Source of the DNA: Bradyrhizobium commune
GTDB taxonomy: Bacteria > Pseudomonadota > Alphaproteobacteria > Rhizobiales > Xanthobacteraceae
Length of the DNA stretch: 64,000 bases
Assembly: GCF_015624505.1 (NCBI RefSeq)
Contig: NZ_CP061379.1
Span: 4,402,001-4,466,000 of the forward strand
Direction: 5' to 3'
Shown: in pieces, positions 44,953 through 53,083 of the stretch
Numbering within the stretch: position 1 is the first letter of the stretch
Layout: each line of letters opens with the position of its first letter
Made by a program: the position numbers and the translations under genes
Notes under the pieces: model-generated
Seen by the model: only the letters and a program-made list of their open reading frames with translations
The model's database searches: none
What the model was told of the DNA's origin: nothing

Positions 44953-46278
44953 ATGGTCAGGCTCAACAAGATCGTTCGTGCCTTCACGCGTGAGGGCGCG
45001 CGCGCCGTTCGCTTCACGCCCGAGATAGAGCTGAAGCGCGCGCTGATGAACTGCCTCCTGTGGGAGAACCAGTTCTACGAGGACGGCATCGCCATCGCCG
45101 ACCGCATCAAGGCACTCGTGCCCAAGGTCGCTCCTGCCCGCGTCGCGCAGCTTGCGATCGAGGCGCGCGAGGTGATGAAGCTGCGGCATGCGCCGCTGCT
45201 CGTCGTTCGCGAGATGGCGCGCAGCGAAAAGCACCGCGCGCTCGTCGCCGACACATTGGCTCAGGTGATCCAGCGTCCCGACGAGATGACGGAGCTGCTT
45301 GCGATCTACTGGGCGGATGCGCTCGGCCCGCAGCAGCAGCGCAAGCGTCAGCCGGTTTCGGCGCAGGTGAAGAAGGGTCTCGCTCGCGCGCTGACCAAGT
45401 TCGACGCCTATCAGCTCGCCAAGTACGACCGCGACGGCGCGGTGCGCATCAGGGACGTGCTGTTCCTGGTGCACGCCAAGCCGAAGGACGCCGATCAGGA
45501 GAAGCTGTGGAAGCAGCTCGTCGATGGCGAGCTCGCCTCCCCCGACACCTGGGAGGTTTCGCTCTCGGCCGGCAAGAGCAAGCGCGAGACCTTCGAACGG
45601 CTGATCGCCGAGCGGAAGCTCGGCGGCCTGGCGCTGCTGCGCAACCTGCGGCTGATGCAGAACGCAGAAGTGCCGCGCGAGACCATCGCGGCCGCGATCG
45701 AGGCGATGCGGACGGATCGTATCCTGCCCTATCGCTTCATCACGGCGGCGCGCTATGCGCCGGATTTCGAGCCCGAGCTCGAGACCGCGATGCTCAAGTC
45801 GGTCAAGGACCATGTGCGGCTTCCCGGTCGCACCCGGCTCCTGATCGACGTGTCGGGCTCGATGTTCGCAACCCTCTCCGCGCAGTCGGAAATGACGCGC
45901 GCGGAGGCGGCGTGTGGTCTGGCCATCCTCGCCCGCGAGATCTGCGACGAGGTCGAGATCTTCACCTTCTCCGACAGGGTGGTGAAGGTCCCTCCGCGCC
46001 GCGGTTTCGCGCTCAGGGATGCGATCATCAACTCGCAGCCTCACAGCGGCACTTGGCTCGGCAAGGCCGTGACGGAGATCGACCGCAAGGGCGATCGCCT
46101 GATCGTCTTCACCGACGAGCAGAGCCACGACCGGGTGCCCGAGCCCAAGGCGCGCGGCACCATCGTGAACGTGGCCTCGTATCAGCACGGTGTCGGATAC
46201 GGCGACTGGACCCGCGTCAACGGCTTCTCTGAGGCCGTGGTCGCGTGGATCGCGGCGTCGGAGACAGCGCTGAACTGA
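44953..46278 (+). CDS. rsr: Ro60 orthologue (TROVE and vWA domains), Rsr
   Basis: 441-aa ring-shaped RNA-binding protein. The N-terminal two thirds are TROVE helical repeats (LKRALMNCLLWENQFYEDG early on). The C-terminal vWA domain carries a complete metal site: DVSGS at 299-303, Thr 367 in SGTWLG and Asp 388 in FTDEQ. Ro60 binds Y RNAs on its outer face and ends of misfolded or damaged RNA in its cavity, and can guide nucleases. GAGGAGG about 6 nt upstream gives a strong ribosome site. Four Y RNAs lie directly upstream and rtcB follows 111 bp downstream, forming an RNA-repair operon. Confidence 0.95.
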   Translation: MVRLNKIVRAFTREGARAVRFTPEIELKRALMNCLLWENQFYEDGIAIADRIKALVPKVAPARVAQLAIEAREVMKLRHAPLLVVREMARSEKHRALVADTLAQVIQRPDEMTELLAIYWADALGPQQQRKRQPVSAQVKKGLARALTKFDAYQLAKYDRDGAVRIRDVLFLVHAKPKDADQEKLWKQLVDGELASPDTWEVSLSAGKSKRETFERLIAERKLGGLALLRNLRLMQNAEVPRETIAAAIEAMRTDRILPYRFITAARYAPDFEPELETAMLKSVKDHVRLPGRTRLLIDVSGSMFATLSAQSEMTRAEAACGLAILAREICDEVEIFTFSDRVVKVPPRRGFALRDAIINSQPHSGTWLGKAVTEIDRKGDRLIVFTDEQSHDRVPEPKARGTIVNVASYQHGVGYGDWTRVNGFSEAVVAWIAASETALN

Positions 46279-46389
46279 TGCGCAACGACGACGGCTCCGG
46301 ACGCGAGATGCGCCCGGGGCCTCCAAAATCCCTGAAATGATCCGCGCGCACCGTCTATGCTGCGCGTGGAATGCGAAGGACCCAGGACC

Positions 46390-47730
46390 ATGCGACGATC
46401 CGATCCCTACATGGAGCGCGCCCGAGAGCTCTGCCTCGCCGCCGGCGTCGATCCCGACTCGCGCGTCGGCGAAGGACGCGGTCAGCCGGCCTGGTGCTCG
46501 TACCGGGACGCTGCACGCCAGGAGCATCTTGCCCGCGAAGCCAGTGCTGCCGCGAGCGAGATCGCGAATCTGCGCCCGCAGGAGGCACGCTTCCAGAATG
46601 CGCCGCTGAAAATCTTCGGCCCGCATGAGGAGGCGACCATCGCGCAGATGCGCAACTGCATGGCGGTCGGCAATGTCGTGTCCGGCGTCATCTGCGCCGA
46701 CGGCCATCTCGGCTACGCCCAGCCGGTCGGCGGGGTCATCGCCTATGAGAAGCAGATCAGCATCTCCGGCGTCGGCTTCGACATCGGCTGCGGCAACATG
46801 GCGGCACGGCTCGATACCCGCTTCGACGACATTGCGGAGATCGTCCCTACGATCATCCGCGACGTTGCGAAAGTGATCTCGTTCGGCGTCGGCCGTGCCA
46901 ACGCGGAACGCGCCGAGCACGCGCTGTTCGACGACGGCGATGCCTGGCGCGAGAGCGACATGGAGGCCTACCGCCAGAAGGCGGTGAGCCAGCTCGGCAC
47001 GGTCGGCTCGGGCAACCACTATGTCGACCTCATGCGCGACGAGGAAGGCTTTGTCTGGATCGGCGTCCACTTCGGTAGCCGCGGTCTCGGGCACACCTCT
47101 GCGACGCGCTACCTCAAGGCCGCCGGCGGCAAGGACGGCATGAACGTCCCGCCCGCCGTGGTCGACGAGGACTCCGAGCTCGGCCGCCGCTACATCGCGG
47201 CGATGCAACTCGCCGGACGTTACGCTTATGCGGGCCGTGAGTGGGTGGTCGAGCGCGTCCGCCAGATCATCGGCGGCCGCGTGACCGAGAGCGTGCACAA
47301 CCACCACAATTATGCCTGGCGTGAGACCCACGACGGGCGCGATCTGTGGGTGGTGCGCAAGGGCGCGACGCCTGCGTTTCCCGGCCAGAAGGGATTCGTC
47401 GGCGGCTCGATGGGCGACGACGCCGTCATTCTCGAAGGCGTCGACAGCCCCGAGGCCAAGGCTTCGCTTTATTCGACCGTGCACGGCGCCGGCCGCCTGT
47501 TCGGGCGCAAGGAAGCGAAGCGGCGCTTCTCGCGCGCGGAAATGGATCACTGGCTCAACGAGCGTGGCGTCACCCTGATCGGTGCCGACCTCGACGAGAG
47601 TCCGATGGCCTATCGCCGCCTGCCGGACGTGCTCGCGCAGCACGCCGGCACCGTGAAGGTGCTGCACACGCTGCGGCCGTTCGCTGTCGCCATGGCCGGC
47701 GACGGCGAGTTCGATCCGTGGAAGGACTAA
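46390..47730 (+). CDS. rtcB: RtcB-family RNA ligase
   Basis: 446-aa GTP-dependent ligase that joins 2',3'-cyclic phosphate (or 3'-phosphate) to 5'-OH RNA ends. Metal and catalytic residues are in place: Cys 102 in CADGHLGY, Asp 131 and Cys 134 in FDIGCGN, His 210 in GSGNHYVD, His 227 in VHFGSRGLGH, and the guanylated His 365 in VHGAGR. NHHNYAW is also present. The start at 46390 (MRRSDPYMERAREL) has AGGA 5 nt before it. It follows rsr on the same strand. RtcA and the activator RtcR are not in the window. Confidence 0.95.
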   Translation: MRRSDPYMERARELCLAAGVDPDSRVGEGRGQPAWCSYRDAARQEHLAREASAAASEIANLRPQEARFQNAPLKIFGPHEEATIAQMRNCMAVGNVVSGVICADGHLGYAQPVGGVIAYEKQISISGVGFDIGCGNMAARLDTRFDDIAEIVPTIIRDVAKVISFGVGRANAERAEHALFDDGDAWRESDMEAYRQKAVSQLGTVGSGNHYVDLMRDEEGFVWIGVHFGSRGLGHTSATRYLKAAGGKDGMNVPPAVVDEDSELGRRYIAAMQLAGRYAYAGREWVVERVRQIIGGRVTESVHNHHNYAWRETHDGRDLWVVRKGATPAFPGQKGFVGGSMGDDAVILEGVDSPEAKASLYSTVHGAGRLFGRKEAKRRFSRAEMDHWLNERGVTLIGADLDESPMAYRRLPDVLAQHAGTVKVLHTLRPFAVAMAGDGEFDPWKD

Positions 47731-47738
47731 CGCGAACC

Positions 47739-47767
47739 GCAGGCGGGAGGCATTGCCTCCCGCCTGC
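47739..47767. terminator. hairpin after rtcB
   Basis: Perfect 13-bp stem GCAGGCGGGAGGC / GCCTCCCGCCTGC with loop ATT, 8 bp after the rtcB stop. No strong T-run follows, so termination may be weak or the hairpin may protect the 3' end. Confidence 0.7.
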
Positions 47768-47768
47768 A

Positions 47769-48092
47769 TCATTTATGTTGCTCCCTTCTTCGATTTTGCT
47801 CGAACAACCGCTGCGCCAGCAGCGCATGGCGAGCGAACGCCAGGAAGGCGTTAGCCTCGACTGGCGCCAGCGCCACGAAAACGGGAATGCCTCCCTCCCT
47901 GAATGGGTTGAAATGGATATAACGACGACTCGGCCGCGGGAAGCGCAACTCCGGCGAGGCCTCGACCGTACCGATCACGTCCCCATTTTTGTTTCGCGTC
48001 GTGTTCGTCGCGGCGTGAGCAACACAACGAAAACCGCTGCAATCCTCGCGGCAAGATCTCGTTAAGGGCGCGACCTTTAGCCTCACACCCAT
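47769..48092 (-). CDS. possible hypothetical protein (107 aa)
   Basis: Frame MGVRLKVAPLTRSCREDCSG ending NRRREQHK. Codon third positions in the C-terminal half look coding (GCG, GTC, GAG, GCC, TTC, CTG), but there is no ribosome site and no recognised domain. It is convergent with rtcB and divergent from the Ser-rich gene. It could be a chance frame. Confidence 0.33.
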   Translation of the reverse strand: MGVRLKVAPLTRSCREDCSGFRCVAHAATNTTRNKNGDVIGTVEASPELRFPRPSRRYIHFNPFREGGIPVFVALAPVEANAFLAFARHALLAQRLFEQNRRREQHK

Positions 48093-48130
48093 GTTCAGCG
48101 TATCTTCAATCTCATCATGGGTGACCGGTA

Positions 48131-48688
48131 ATGACCTCGATCTCTTCAACCTCCACCAGTACTTATTCTTCCCCACTCGACCTCCTTAAGAGCGAGCTCA
48201 CCAAGGAGGTCTCGGCGGGCACCATCAGCTCAAGCGACGAATCCGCGCTGTCGTCCGCGCTCGACGACATCGATTCGTCGCTCAAGAGCAGCGCATCAAG
48301 CTCGAGCTCCTCGTCGCCGCCCTCGCCCGACGAGATGCAATCCAAGGTGGACGACCTCATCCAGAGCGAGGTGTCGAGCGGCAAGCTGACCAGCGACCAG
48401 GCGAGCGAACTGAAGAACGTGTTCGCCAACACCTTCTCCAGCGCAAATGGCGCCGGCGGCCCGCCTCCGCCGCCGGACGGAAGCAGCGACTCGTCAAGCA
48501 CGAGCAGCACGGACTCCACCTCCTCGTCCAGTTCCTCCTCAAGCTCCTCCTCCGCGACCACCGAGGATCTGATGAAAGAGCTAATCTCGCTGCTTCAGAA
48601 CGCGACCAGCCAGTCGACCTCCTACAGCTCCAGCGGCAACAGCAACTCGTCCTCGGCGAGTTCGCTGCTGGTCGACTACAAGACCTGA
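48131..48688 (+). CDS. serine-rich hypothetical protein
   Basis: 185-aa protein, about 40% Ser, with two short helical segments (PLDLLKSELTKEVSAGTISS and MQSKVDDLIQSEVSSGKLTS) that look like two copies of one motif ending in a G-x-[IL]-[ST] turn, then poly-Ser and PPPPP linkers and a third helix (TEDLMKELISLLQNA). No signal peptide. The two repeated motifs recall EF-hand-like or XopZ/hook-linked repeats, but I do not recognise the family. Function unknown. Confidence 0.72.
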   Translation: MTSISSTSTSTYSSPLDLLKSELTKEVSAGTISSSDESALSSALDDIDSSLKSSASSSSSSSPPSPDEMQSKVDDLIQSEVSSGKLTSDQASELKNVFANTFSSANGAGGPPPPPDGSSDSSSTSSTDSTSSSSSSSSSSSATTEDLMKELISLLQNATSQSTSYSSSGNSNSSSASSLLVDYKT

Positions 48689-48719
48689 TGTCAACGGCCA
48701 GGCGCGCGCCGCCGGGCGA

Positions 48720-49412
48720 TCATCCCTGCTTCATCAACGCCGTGACGTGAAGCCGGCGGCGGATCCGCATCCCCTGCCGCTGGTACAGCGCGATCGCCGA
48801 GGCGTTGTTCGAAAATACGTGCAGGAACGGGATCTCGCCGCGCGCCTCGATCTGGCGCGCGATCGCCGCAAGCAGCGCCTGCGCGTAGCCGCGGCCGCGA
48901 TGCTCGGGATGGACGCAGACAGCGGTCATCTCGGTGAAACTGCCCGGCTTCATGCGCTCGCCGGCCATCGCGGCCAGCTCGCCGCCGGCTCGGATGCCAA
49001 GGAACGTGCCGAGCTCATGCGTTCTTGCGGCGAACGGACCTGGCTTGGTCAGTGCGGTCAGCGCCATCATGGCGGGAACGTCGGCTACGCCGAGCGTGAC
49101 GATCTCGGCGTCGCGCAACGGGCTGTCGGCGGGCGAGCCGATCATCTGCTCGCCGGTCTCGGCCAGCACAATCTTGAAGCCGGCAGGAACATCGACCGGT
49201 TCCGGCGTGAATAGCGCCGCCACCTGCGCGCCAGACATGAGCTCGCCGAGCGCCGCGAAACTCGCCGCTGACATGTCGACCATGTCGGCAAACGGCGTCA
49301 TGTCCACGGGATAGCGCAGTGCCCCCGGGCCACCTTCCGCCAGATGCGTCTGGCGCGTCGTCAGCGCGCCCCAGATCGGCCGATCCAGTAGCCGCACATT
49401 GCTGTCGGACAC
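48720..49412 (-). CDS. GNAT-family N-acetyltransferase
   Basis: 230-aa protein. The acetyl-CoA pyrophosphate loop is in VHPEHRGRGYAQALLAAIA, preceded by the beta strand MTAVC; C-terminal FLHVFSNNASAIALYQRQGM is the usual GNAT motif B. The N-terminal half is degenerate, suggesting a two-GNAT (FR47-like) architecture. GTG 49412 gives VSDSNVRLLDRP; it starts 4 bp after the stop of the Lin0512 gene, so both are in one operon. Confidence 0.85.
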   Translation of the reverse strand: MSDSNVRLLDRPIWGALTTRQTHLAEGGPGALRYPVDMTPFADMVDMSAASFAALGELMSGAQVAALFTPEPVDVPAGFKIVLAETGEQMIGSPADSPLRDAEIVTLGVADVPAMMALTALTKPGPFAARTHELGTFLGIRAGGELAAMAGERMKPGSFTEMTAVCVHPEHRGRGYAQALLAAIARQIEARGEIPFLHVFSNNASAIALYQRQGMRIRRRLHVTALMKQG

Positions 49413-49416
49413 CGGC

Positions 49417-49764
49417 CTAGTCCTTGTCGAAGCTGACGATGACAGCGGCGTTGGCGATGAGGATGGGATCATTCGCCTGTTCCGTGGCCGACGGAATTTC
49501 AAGCCCGCCCTTGACCGCATTGACGGTGACGGTGCCATAAGGCAATTCCTTGGCCACCGCGTCCCTGTCCACACTTTCCGGATTGGGCACCGCGATCGTG
49601 ACGTCGACGAACATGTCGTTCGCGGTCTTGCCGATCATCCGGAAGAAGCCGAGGCTCGAATGCCGGATCGCATCCGAGACCGCACGCTTCGCGGCCTTGG
49701 TGGCGTCCCGGCCGTGAACGTCGACGCCCATACCCATCTCGGTGACACAACGAACGCGAGTCAT
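49417..49764 (-). CDS. Lin0512-family protein
   Basis: 115-aa protein of the conserved uncharacterised Lin0512 family: CVTEMGMGVDVHGRDATKAA, SDAIRHSSLG and the GGLEIPSATEQANDPILIAN block are characteristic. Function unknown, possibly a small oligomeric enzyme. Coupled with the downstream GNAT gene. Confidence 0.84.
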   Translation of the reverse strand: MTRVRCVTEMGMGVDVHGRDATKAAKRAVSDAIRHSSLGFFRMIGKTANDMFVDVTIAVPNPESVDRDAVAKELPYGTVTVNAVKGGLEIPSATEQANDPILIANAAVIVSFDKD

Positions 49765-49803
49765 TTCAGATTCCTGTGGCTGGTTGATTGCTGGTGCTAG
49801 TTC

Positions 49804-49883
49804 CGTCATTGCGAGCGCAGCGAAGCAATCCAGCCTGCCGCCGCTGAAAGACTCTGGATTGCTTCGCCATGCTCGCAATGACG
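49804..49883. repeat. CGTCATTGCGAGC-type hairpin repeat
   Basis: Left arm CGTCATTGCGAGC (49804-49816) pairs perfectly with GCTCGCAATGACG (49871-49883); inner arms GAAGCAATCCAG and CTGGATTGCTTC also pair. This hairpin type is scattered through Bradyrhizobium intergenic regions. It lies between the Lin0512 and acetolactate-synthase genes. Confidence 0.85.
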
Positions 49884-49910
49884 ATGAGGGAATAGCTTCG
49901 CCCCATCACG

Positions 49911-51575
49911 TCACGCCTTCGCCTTTTCATGCGCCCGCAGCTCGTCGACCAGCACCCGCACGTTCTCCGAATAGTCGATCGGGATGCAAACGAGATGCAA
50001 GCCGCCTTCCTTGAAGGCGGCATCGAGCGTCGGAGCAAAGCTGTCGATACTCGCGATGCGATGACCCTTGGCGCCATAAGACTTGGCATAGAGGACGAAA
50101 TCGGGATTGCCAAAGGTCATGCCGAAATCGGCGAAATGATCGACGGCCTGCTTCCAGCGGATCATGCCATAGGCATGGTCCTCGAGCACCAGCACGACCA
50201 GGTTGAGCTTGAGACGGACCGCGGTCTCCATTTCCTGGCTGTTCATCATGAAGCCGCCGTCGCCGGCGACCGCAAGCACGCGGCGATCCGGATAGAGCAT
50301 CGCGGCCATCATCGCCGACGGCAGACCCGCCCCCATCGTCGCCAACGCGTTGTCGAGCAGCAACGTGTTGGCGACGCGGGTGCGGTAATTGCGCGCGAAC
50401 CAGATCTTGTACATGCCGTTGTCGAGCGCGACGATGCCGTTCTCCGGAATCACCTGCCTGATATCGTGCACGATGCGCTGTGGCGTCGGCGGCCAGCGCG
50501 CCTCGGTGGCGCGATCGGCGATTTGCGCGAGAATTTTCTCGCGCAACGGCAACAACGCTCCCGCTTGCGGCAGCTTGCCCTCTAGACGGTCGGCCAGCAA
50601 CTCCAGGCTCGGGCCGACATCGCCGACGACCTCGGCATCGGGGAAATAGACCAGCTCGACGCTGGCCGGGGTGTAGCTGACGTGAATGACCTTCGGACCC
50701 GACGGCCCCATGATGAAGGGCGGCTTCTCGATCGGGTCGTGGCCGATTGCCACGATCAAATCGGCGGCCTCGATCGCATCGTGAACATAGTCGCGCTCGG
50801 TTAGCGCCGCGGTGCCCATATAGAGATTGGTGCCGCCGGGCACGGTGCCCTTGCCCATCTGCGTCGTGAAGAAAGGAATGCCGGTCCGCCGCACGAAGCT
50901 CGCGATGCCGTGGGTCGACCGCGGCCGGCTGGTCGCAGCCCCCATCATCACCAGCGGATGCTTTGCGGCCAAAATCATCTCGGCGGCGCGGTCGAGCGCG
51001 GCACGATGGGCGACGGGGATCTCGATCGGATGGATATGGATGACGGGAGTAGCAGGCACCTCGTCGCCCGCGATGTCCTCGGGCAGTTCGAGATGCACCG
51101 GCCCCGGCCGCTCCTCCATCGCCACGCGGAAGGCGTCGCGGACCACGGTCGGAATGCTGGAGGCGCTGATGATCTGCCGTGACAGTTTCGTCAGCGGCTT
51201 CATGGTCGCGACCACGTCGACGATCTGGAAGCGCGCCTGGCGGCTGCTCATGATCGGCTTCTGGCCGGTGATCAAAATCATCGGCATCGCGCCGAGATGC
51301 GCATAGGCCGCACCCGTGGACAGGTTGAGCGCGCCAGGGCCGAGCGTCGAGAGACAAACGCCGGGCTTGCCGGTCAGCCGGCCATGGGTCGCAGCCATGA
51401 AGGCGGCGGCCTGCTCGTGGCGGGTCAGGATCAGCTGGATTTTCGAGGTGCGCAGCGATTCGACGAGATCGAGGTTTTCCTCGCCGGGAACGCCGAAAAT
51501 GCGATCGACGCCCTCGTTCTCCAGCGCCGCGACGAACAGATCCGATCCCTTGACCTTGCGTTCCTGTCCGCTCAT
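49911..51575 (-). CDS. thiamine-diphosphate enzyme, acetolactate synthase large subunit type
   Basis: 554-aa ThDP enzyme. The activating Glu lies in FGVPGEENLDLVESL, the FAD-domain region is in the middle (about 195-330), and the ThDP/Mg motif is GDGGFMMNSQEMETAVRLKLN in two parts (about 440-460). No small-subunit gene is adjacent, so it is probably a catabolic or unassigned acetolactate synthase-like enzyme; a glyoxylate carboligase or sulfoacetaldehyde-type activity cannot be excluded. Start chosen at 51575. Confidence 0.86.
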   Translation of the reverse strand: MSGQERKVKGSDLFVAALENEGVDRIFGVPGEENLDLVESLRTSKIQLILTRHEQAAAFMAATHGRLTGKPGVCLSTLGPGALNLSTGAAYAHLGAMPMILITGQKPIMSSRQARFQIVDVVATMKPLTKLSRQIISASSIPTVVRDAFRVAMEERPGPVHLELPEDIAGDEVPATPVIHIHPIEIPVAHRAALDRAAEMILAAKHPLVMMGAATSRPRSTHGIASFVRRTGIPFFTTQMGKGTVPGGTNLYMGTAALTERDYVHDAIEAADLIVAIGHDPIEKPPFIMGPSGPKVIHVSYTPASVELVYFPDAEVVGDVGPSLELLADRLEGKLPQAGALLPLREKILAQIADRATEARWPPTPQRIVHDIRQVIPENGIVALDNGMYKIWFARNYRTRVANTLLLDNALATMGAGLPSAMMAAMLYPDRRVLAVAGDGGFMMNSQEMETAVRLKLNLVVLVLEDHAYGMIRWKQAVDHFADFGMTFGNPDFVLYAKSYGAKGHRIASIDSFAPTLDAAFKEGGLHLVCIPIDYSENVRVLVDELRAHEKAKA

Positions 51576-51731
51576 GTCGTCTCCGCTTGCTACGCTCCCG
51601 AGTTCCGGGGAGCGGCAACATGGTAGCGGTTGGCGAGGCGAGCACAACTCACAAAGAGGCGCACCACTGCATCGGCGCCGTCATCGCGAGCGCGGTGCTT
51701 TTTCAAATTCGCACGATCATCGCAGACACGC

Positions 51732-52327
51732 CTTCGCATCCTCGCGGCGCGTTTCGCCCGAGCTTTGCTTGATCGCGTCACCCTCAAATGAAAGAGGGCG
51801 CAGGGAAGACCGGGAGCCGGCTGGCTCCCATTGACCGCTATGCAAGAAGTAGATTGCGCTACAGGGCATAGCGGGTAACAGGGCAACCGGATCATCCCAG
51901 CCTTCCCTGCGCGATGGTTGGAACGGCTTATGTCGTGATCTCCCCGGGGAGCGTTGCACTATTGCCCCCGTCGCCTTGCGGATGGCTGATGCGCGGGCCC
52001 GGTTGGGCCACCCCCATCACCGCAAGACTTGACGCACAGACCCCGGGCGTCAGGACCACACGATTTTGCCGTACGCAAGCCACACCGGTCGTTTGCGCGA
52101 CGGCCTCGCTCACGGTTGCCCGCCCTGCAAAACCTCATCGCGCCGATGTGACCCACGTCCACCGCCGCCCGGCCCGCGTTCGTGACGATCGCGATACGCC
52201 CCTCTTCCTTGGGCCGGAGTGAGGCGACACATACGCCGTTTCCGAATTTCGGTAAAGTGGAATATTTTTGTGAGCGTGGATTGACCGAGCCTTGGCGTGT
52301 TTTGCCTGACGGGCAGCACAAGGTCTC
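51732..52327 (-). repeat. 596-bp interspersed repeat, copy B
   Basis: Reverse complement of 18691-19286, nearly identical over about 523 bp and diverged over the last 73 bp. The two copies are in inverted orientation around a 32.4-kb segment. Confidence 0.9.
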
Positions 52328-52414
52328 GTAGCCCGGATGGAGCGCAGCGCAATCCGGGATCGCATCCACACGGGCAAAAGACCCCGGATTGCGCTGCGCT
52401 CCATCCGGGCTACG
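52327..52414. repeat. perfect 32-bp inverted repeat (REP-like hairpin)
   Basis: Left arm 52327-52358 begins CGTAGCCCGGATGGAGCGCA and its exact reverse complement occupies 52383-52414, with a 24-bp loop. This CGTAGCCCGGATGGAGC family is common in Bradyrhizobium. It directly touches the end of repeat copy B and ends 9 bp before the stop of the methyltransferase gene. Confidence 0.9.
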
Positions 52415-52423
52415 GGAAACACC

Positions 52424-53068
52424 TCACCTCACCTTCAGGCTGAGCTCCGTCCCGCCCTTCAGTGGCAGTGTCATCGACACAAAACCGTTGTTGGGATCGC
52501 GGATGAAGGCGAGGTAATCCGGCTCGGCGTTGTCGTTCATGACATAGCCGCCGACGAGCAGCTGCGGTGCGACGATCTCGATCACTTCGCGCGCGAGCGA
52601 GGGGCCTTTGTCGCCCGGCCAGCCGTCGATCAGGACGAAATCGACGGGGCCGCCGAGATCGCGCAGCGTCTGTCGCGCGTCGCCTTCACGGATCTCGGCG
52701 TAGTCGGCGAGACCCGCTTCAGTGAGGTTGCGTTTGGCGGCTTCGACCTTGGCCGGCACGATCTCCGAGCCGATCACGGTGCCGCCGCCATTGTCGCGGA
52801 TCGCCGCGGCAAAATACAGCGTCGACATGCCGACCGAGGTCGCGAACTCCGCGACGCGCGTGGCACGCAGGCCGCGGCACAAGAGATAGATCAGCTCGCC
52901 CTGCTCGGGATGGATCGAAAAACCCTGCTCGGCATAGGCCTGCGGATCGCGGCTCGCAAAGGCATTGCCGCGCGGGCCGCCGCCGGACGGGCGTTGACGC
53001 GCGGCCTGCAAGCGCGCGATCACGGCGTTGACGCGCGGATCGGCAATCGGACTGTGTTCACTCACCAT
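52424..53068 (-). CDS. class I SAM-dependent O-methyltransferase
   Basis: 214-aa protein of the O-methyltransferase family 3 type: VAEFATSVGMSTLYFAAAI is the SAM motif I, IREGDARQTLRDLGGPVDFV and LIDGWPGDKGPS give motif II, and DNAEPDYLAF the metal/substrate region. Substrate unknown. It lies 15 bp after the padR gene, so PadR probably controls it. Confidence 0.85.
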   Translation of the reverse strand: MVSEHSPIADPRVNAVIARLQAARQRPSGGGPRGNAFASRDPQAYAEQGFSIHPEQGELIYLLCRGLRATRVAEFATSVGMSTLYFAAAIRDNGGGTVIGSEIVPAKVEAAKRNLTEAGLADYAEIREGDARQTLRDLGGPVDFVLIDGWPGDKGPSLAREVIEIVAPQLLVGGYVMNDNAEPDYLAFIRDPNNGFVSMTLPLKGGTELSLKVR

Positions 53069-53083
53069 ATTCTGCGCTCCGCT

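Larger units (their letters stand above)
47731..48130. other. 400-bp stretch after rtcB
   Basis: It holds the rtcB terminator hairpin (47739-47767) and possibly one small minus-strand gene (47769-48092). Nothing else is supported; no further Y RNA-like motif (GGUGAAG with CGCC/GUUC) is seen here. Confidence 0.5.
51576..52423. other. gene-free stretch with copy B of the long repeat and a hairpin repeat
   Basis: No supported gene. It holds repeat copy B (51732-52327) and directly abutting it a perfect-armed hairpin element (52327-52414). Confidence 0.7.

Noticed and set aside
43800..44953. Sigma54 promoter and RtcR control of the RNA-repair locus
   Set aside because: No TGGC-N7-TTGC type element with correct spacing was found upstream of the array or of rsr; absence by eye is not proof.
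43681..47772. Open frame of 1363 codons on the minus strand across the Y RNA array, rsr and rtcB
   Set aside because: It is antisense to two well-supported genes and an RNA array. Such long antisense frames are a known effect of GC-rich codon use, and the translation has no recognisable domain.
46000..48100. Transposase or phage genes explaining the accessory repeats
   Set aside because: No frame in the window resembles a transposase, integrase or phage protein, and no tRNA-edge attachment duplication was seen.
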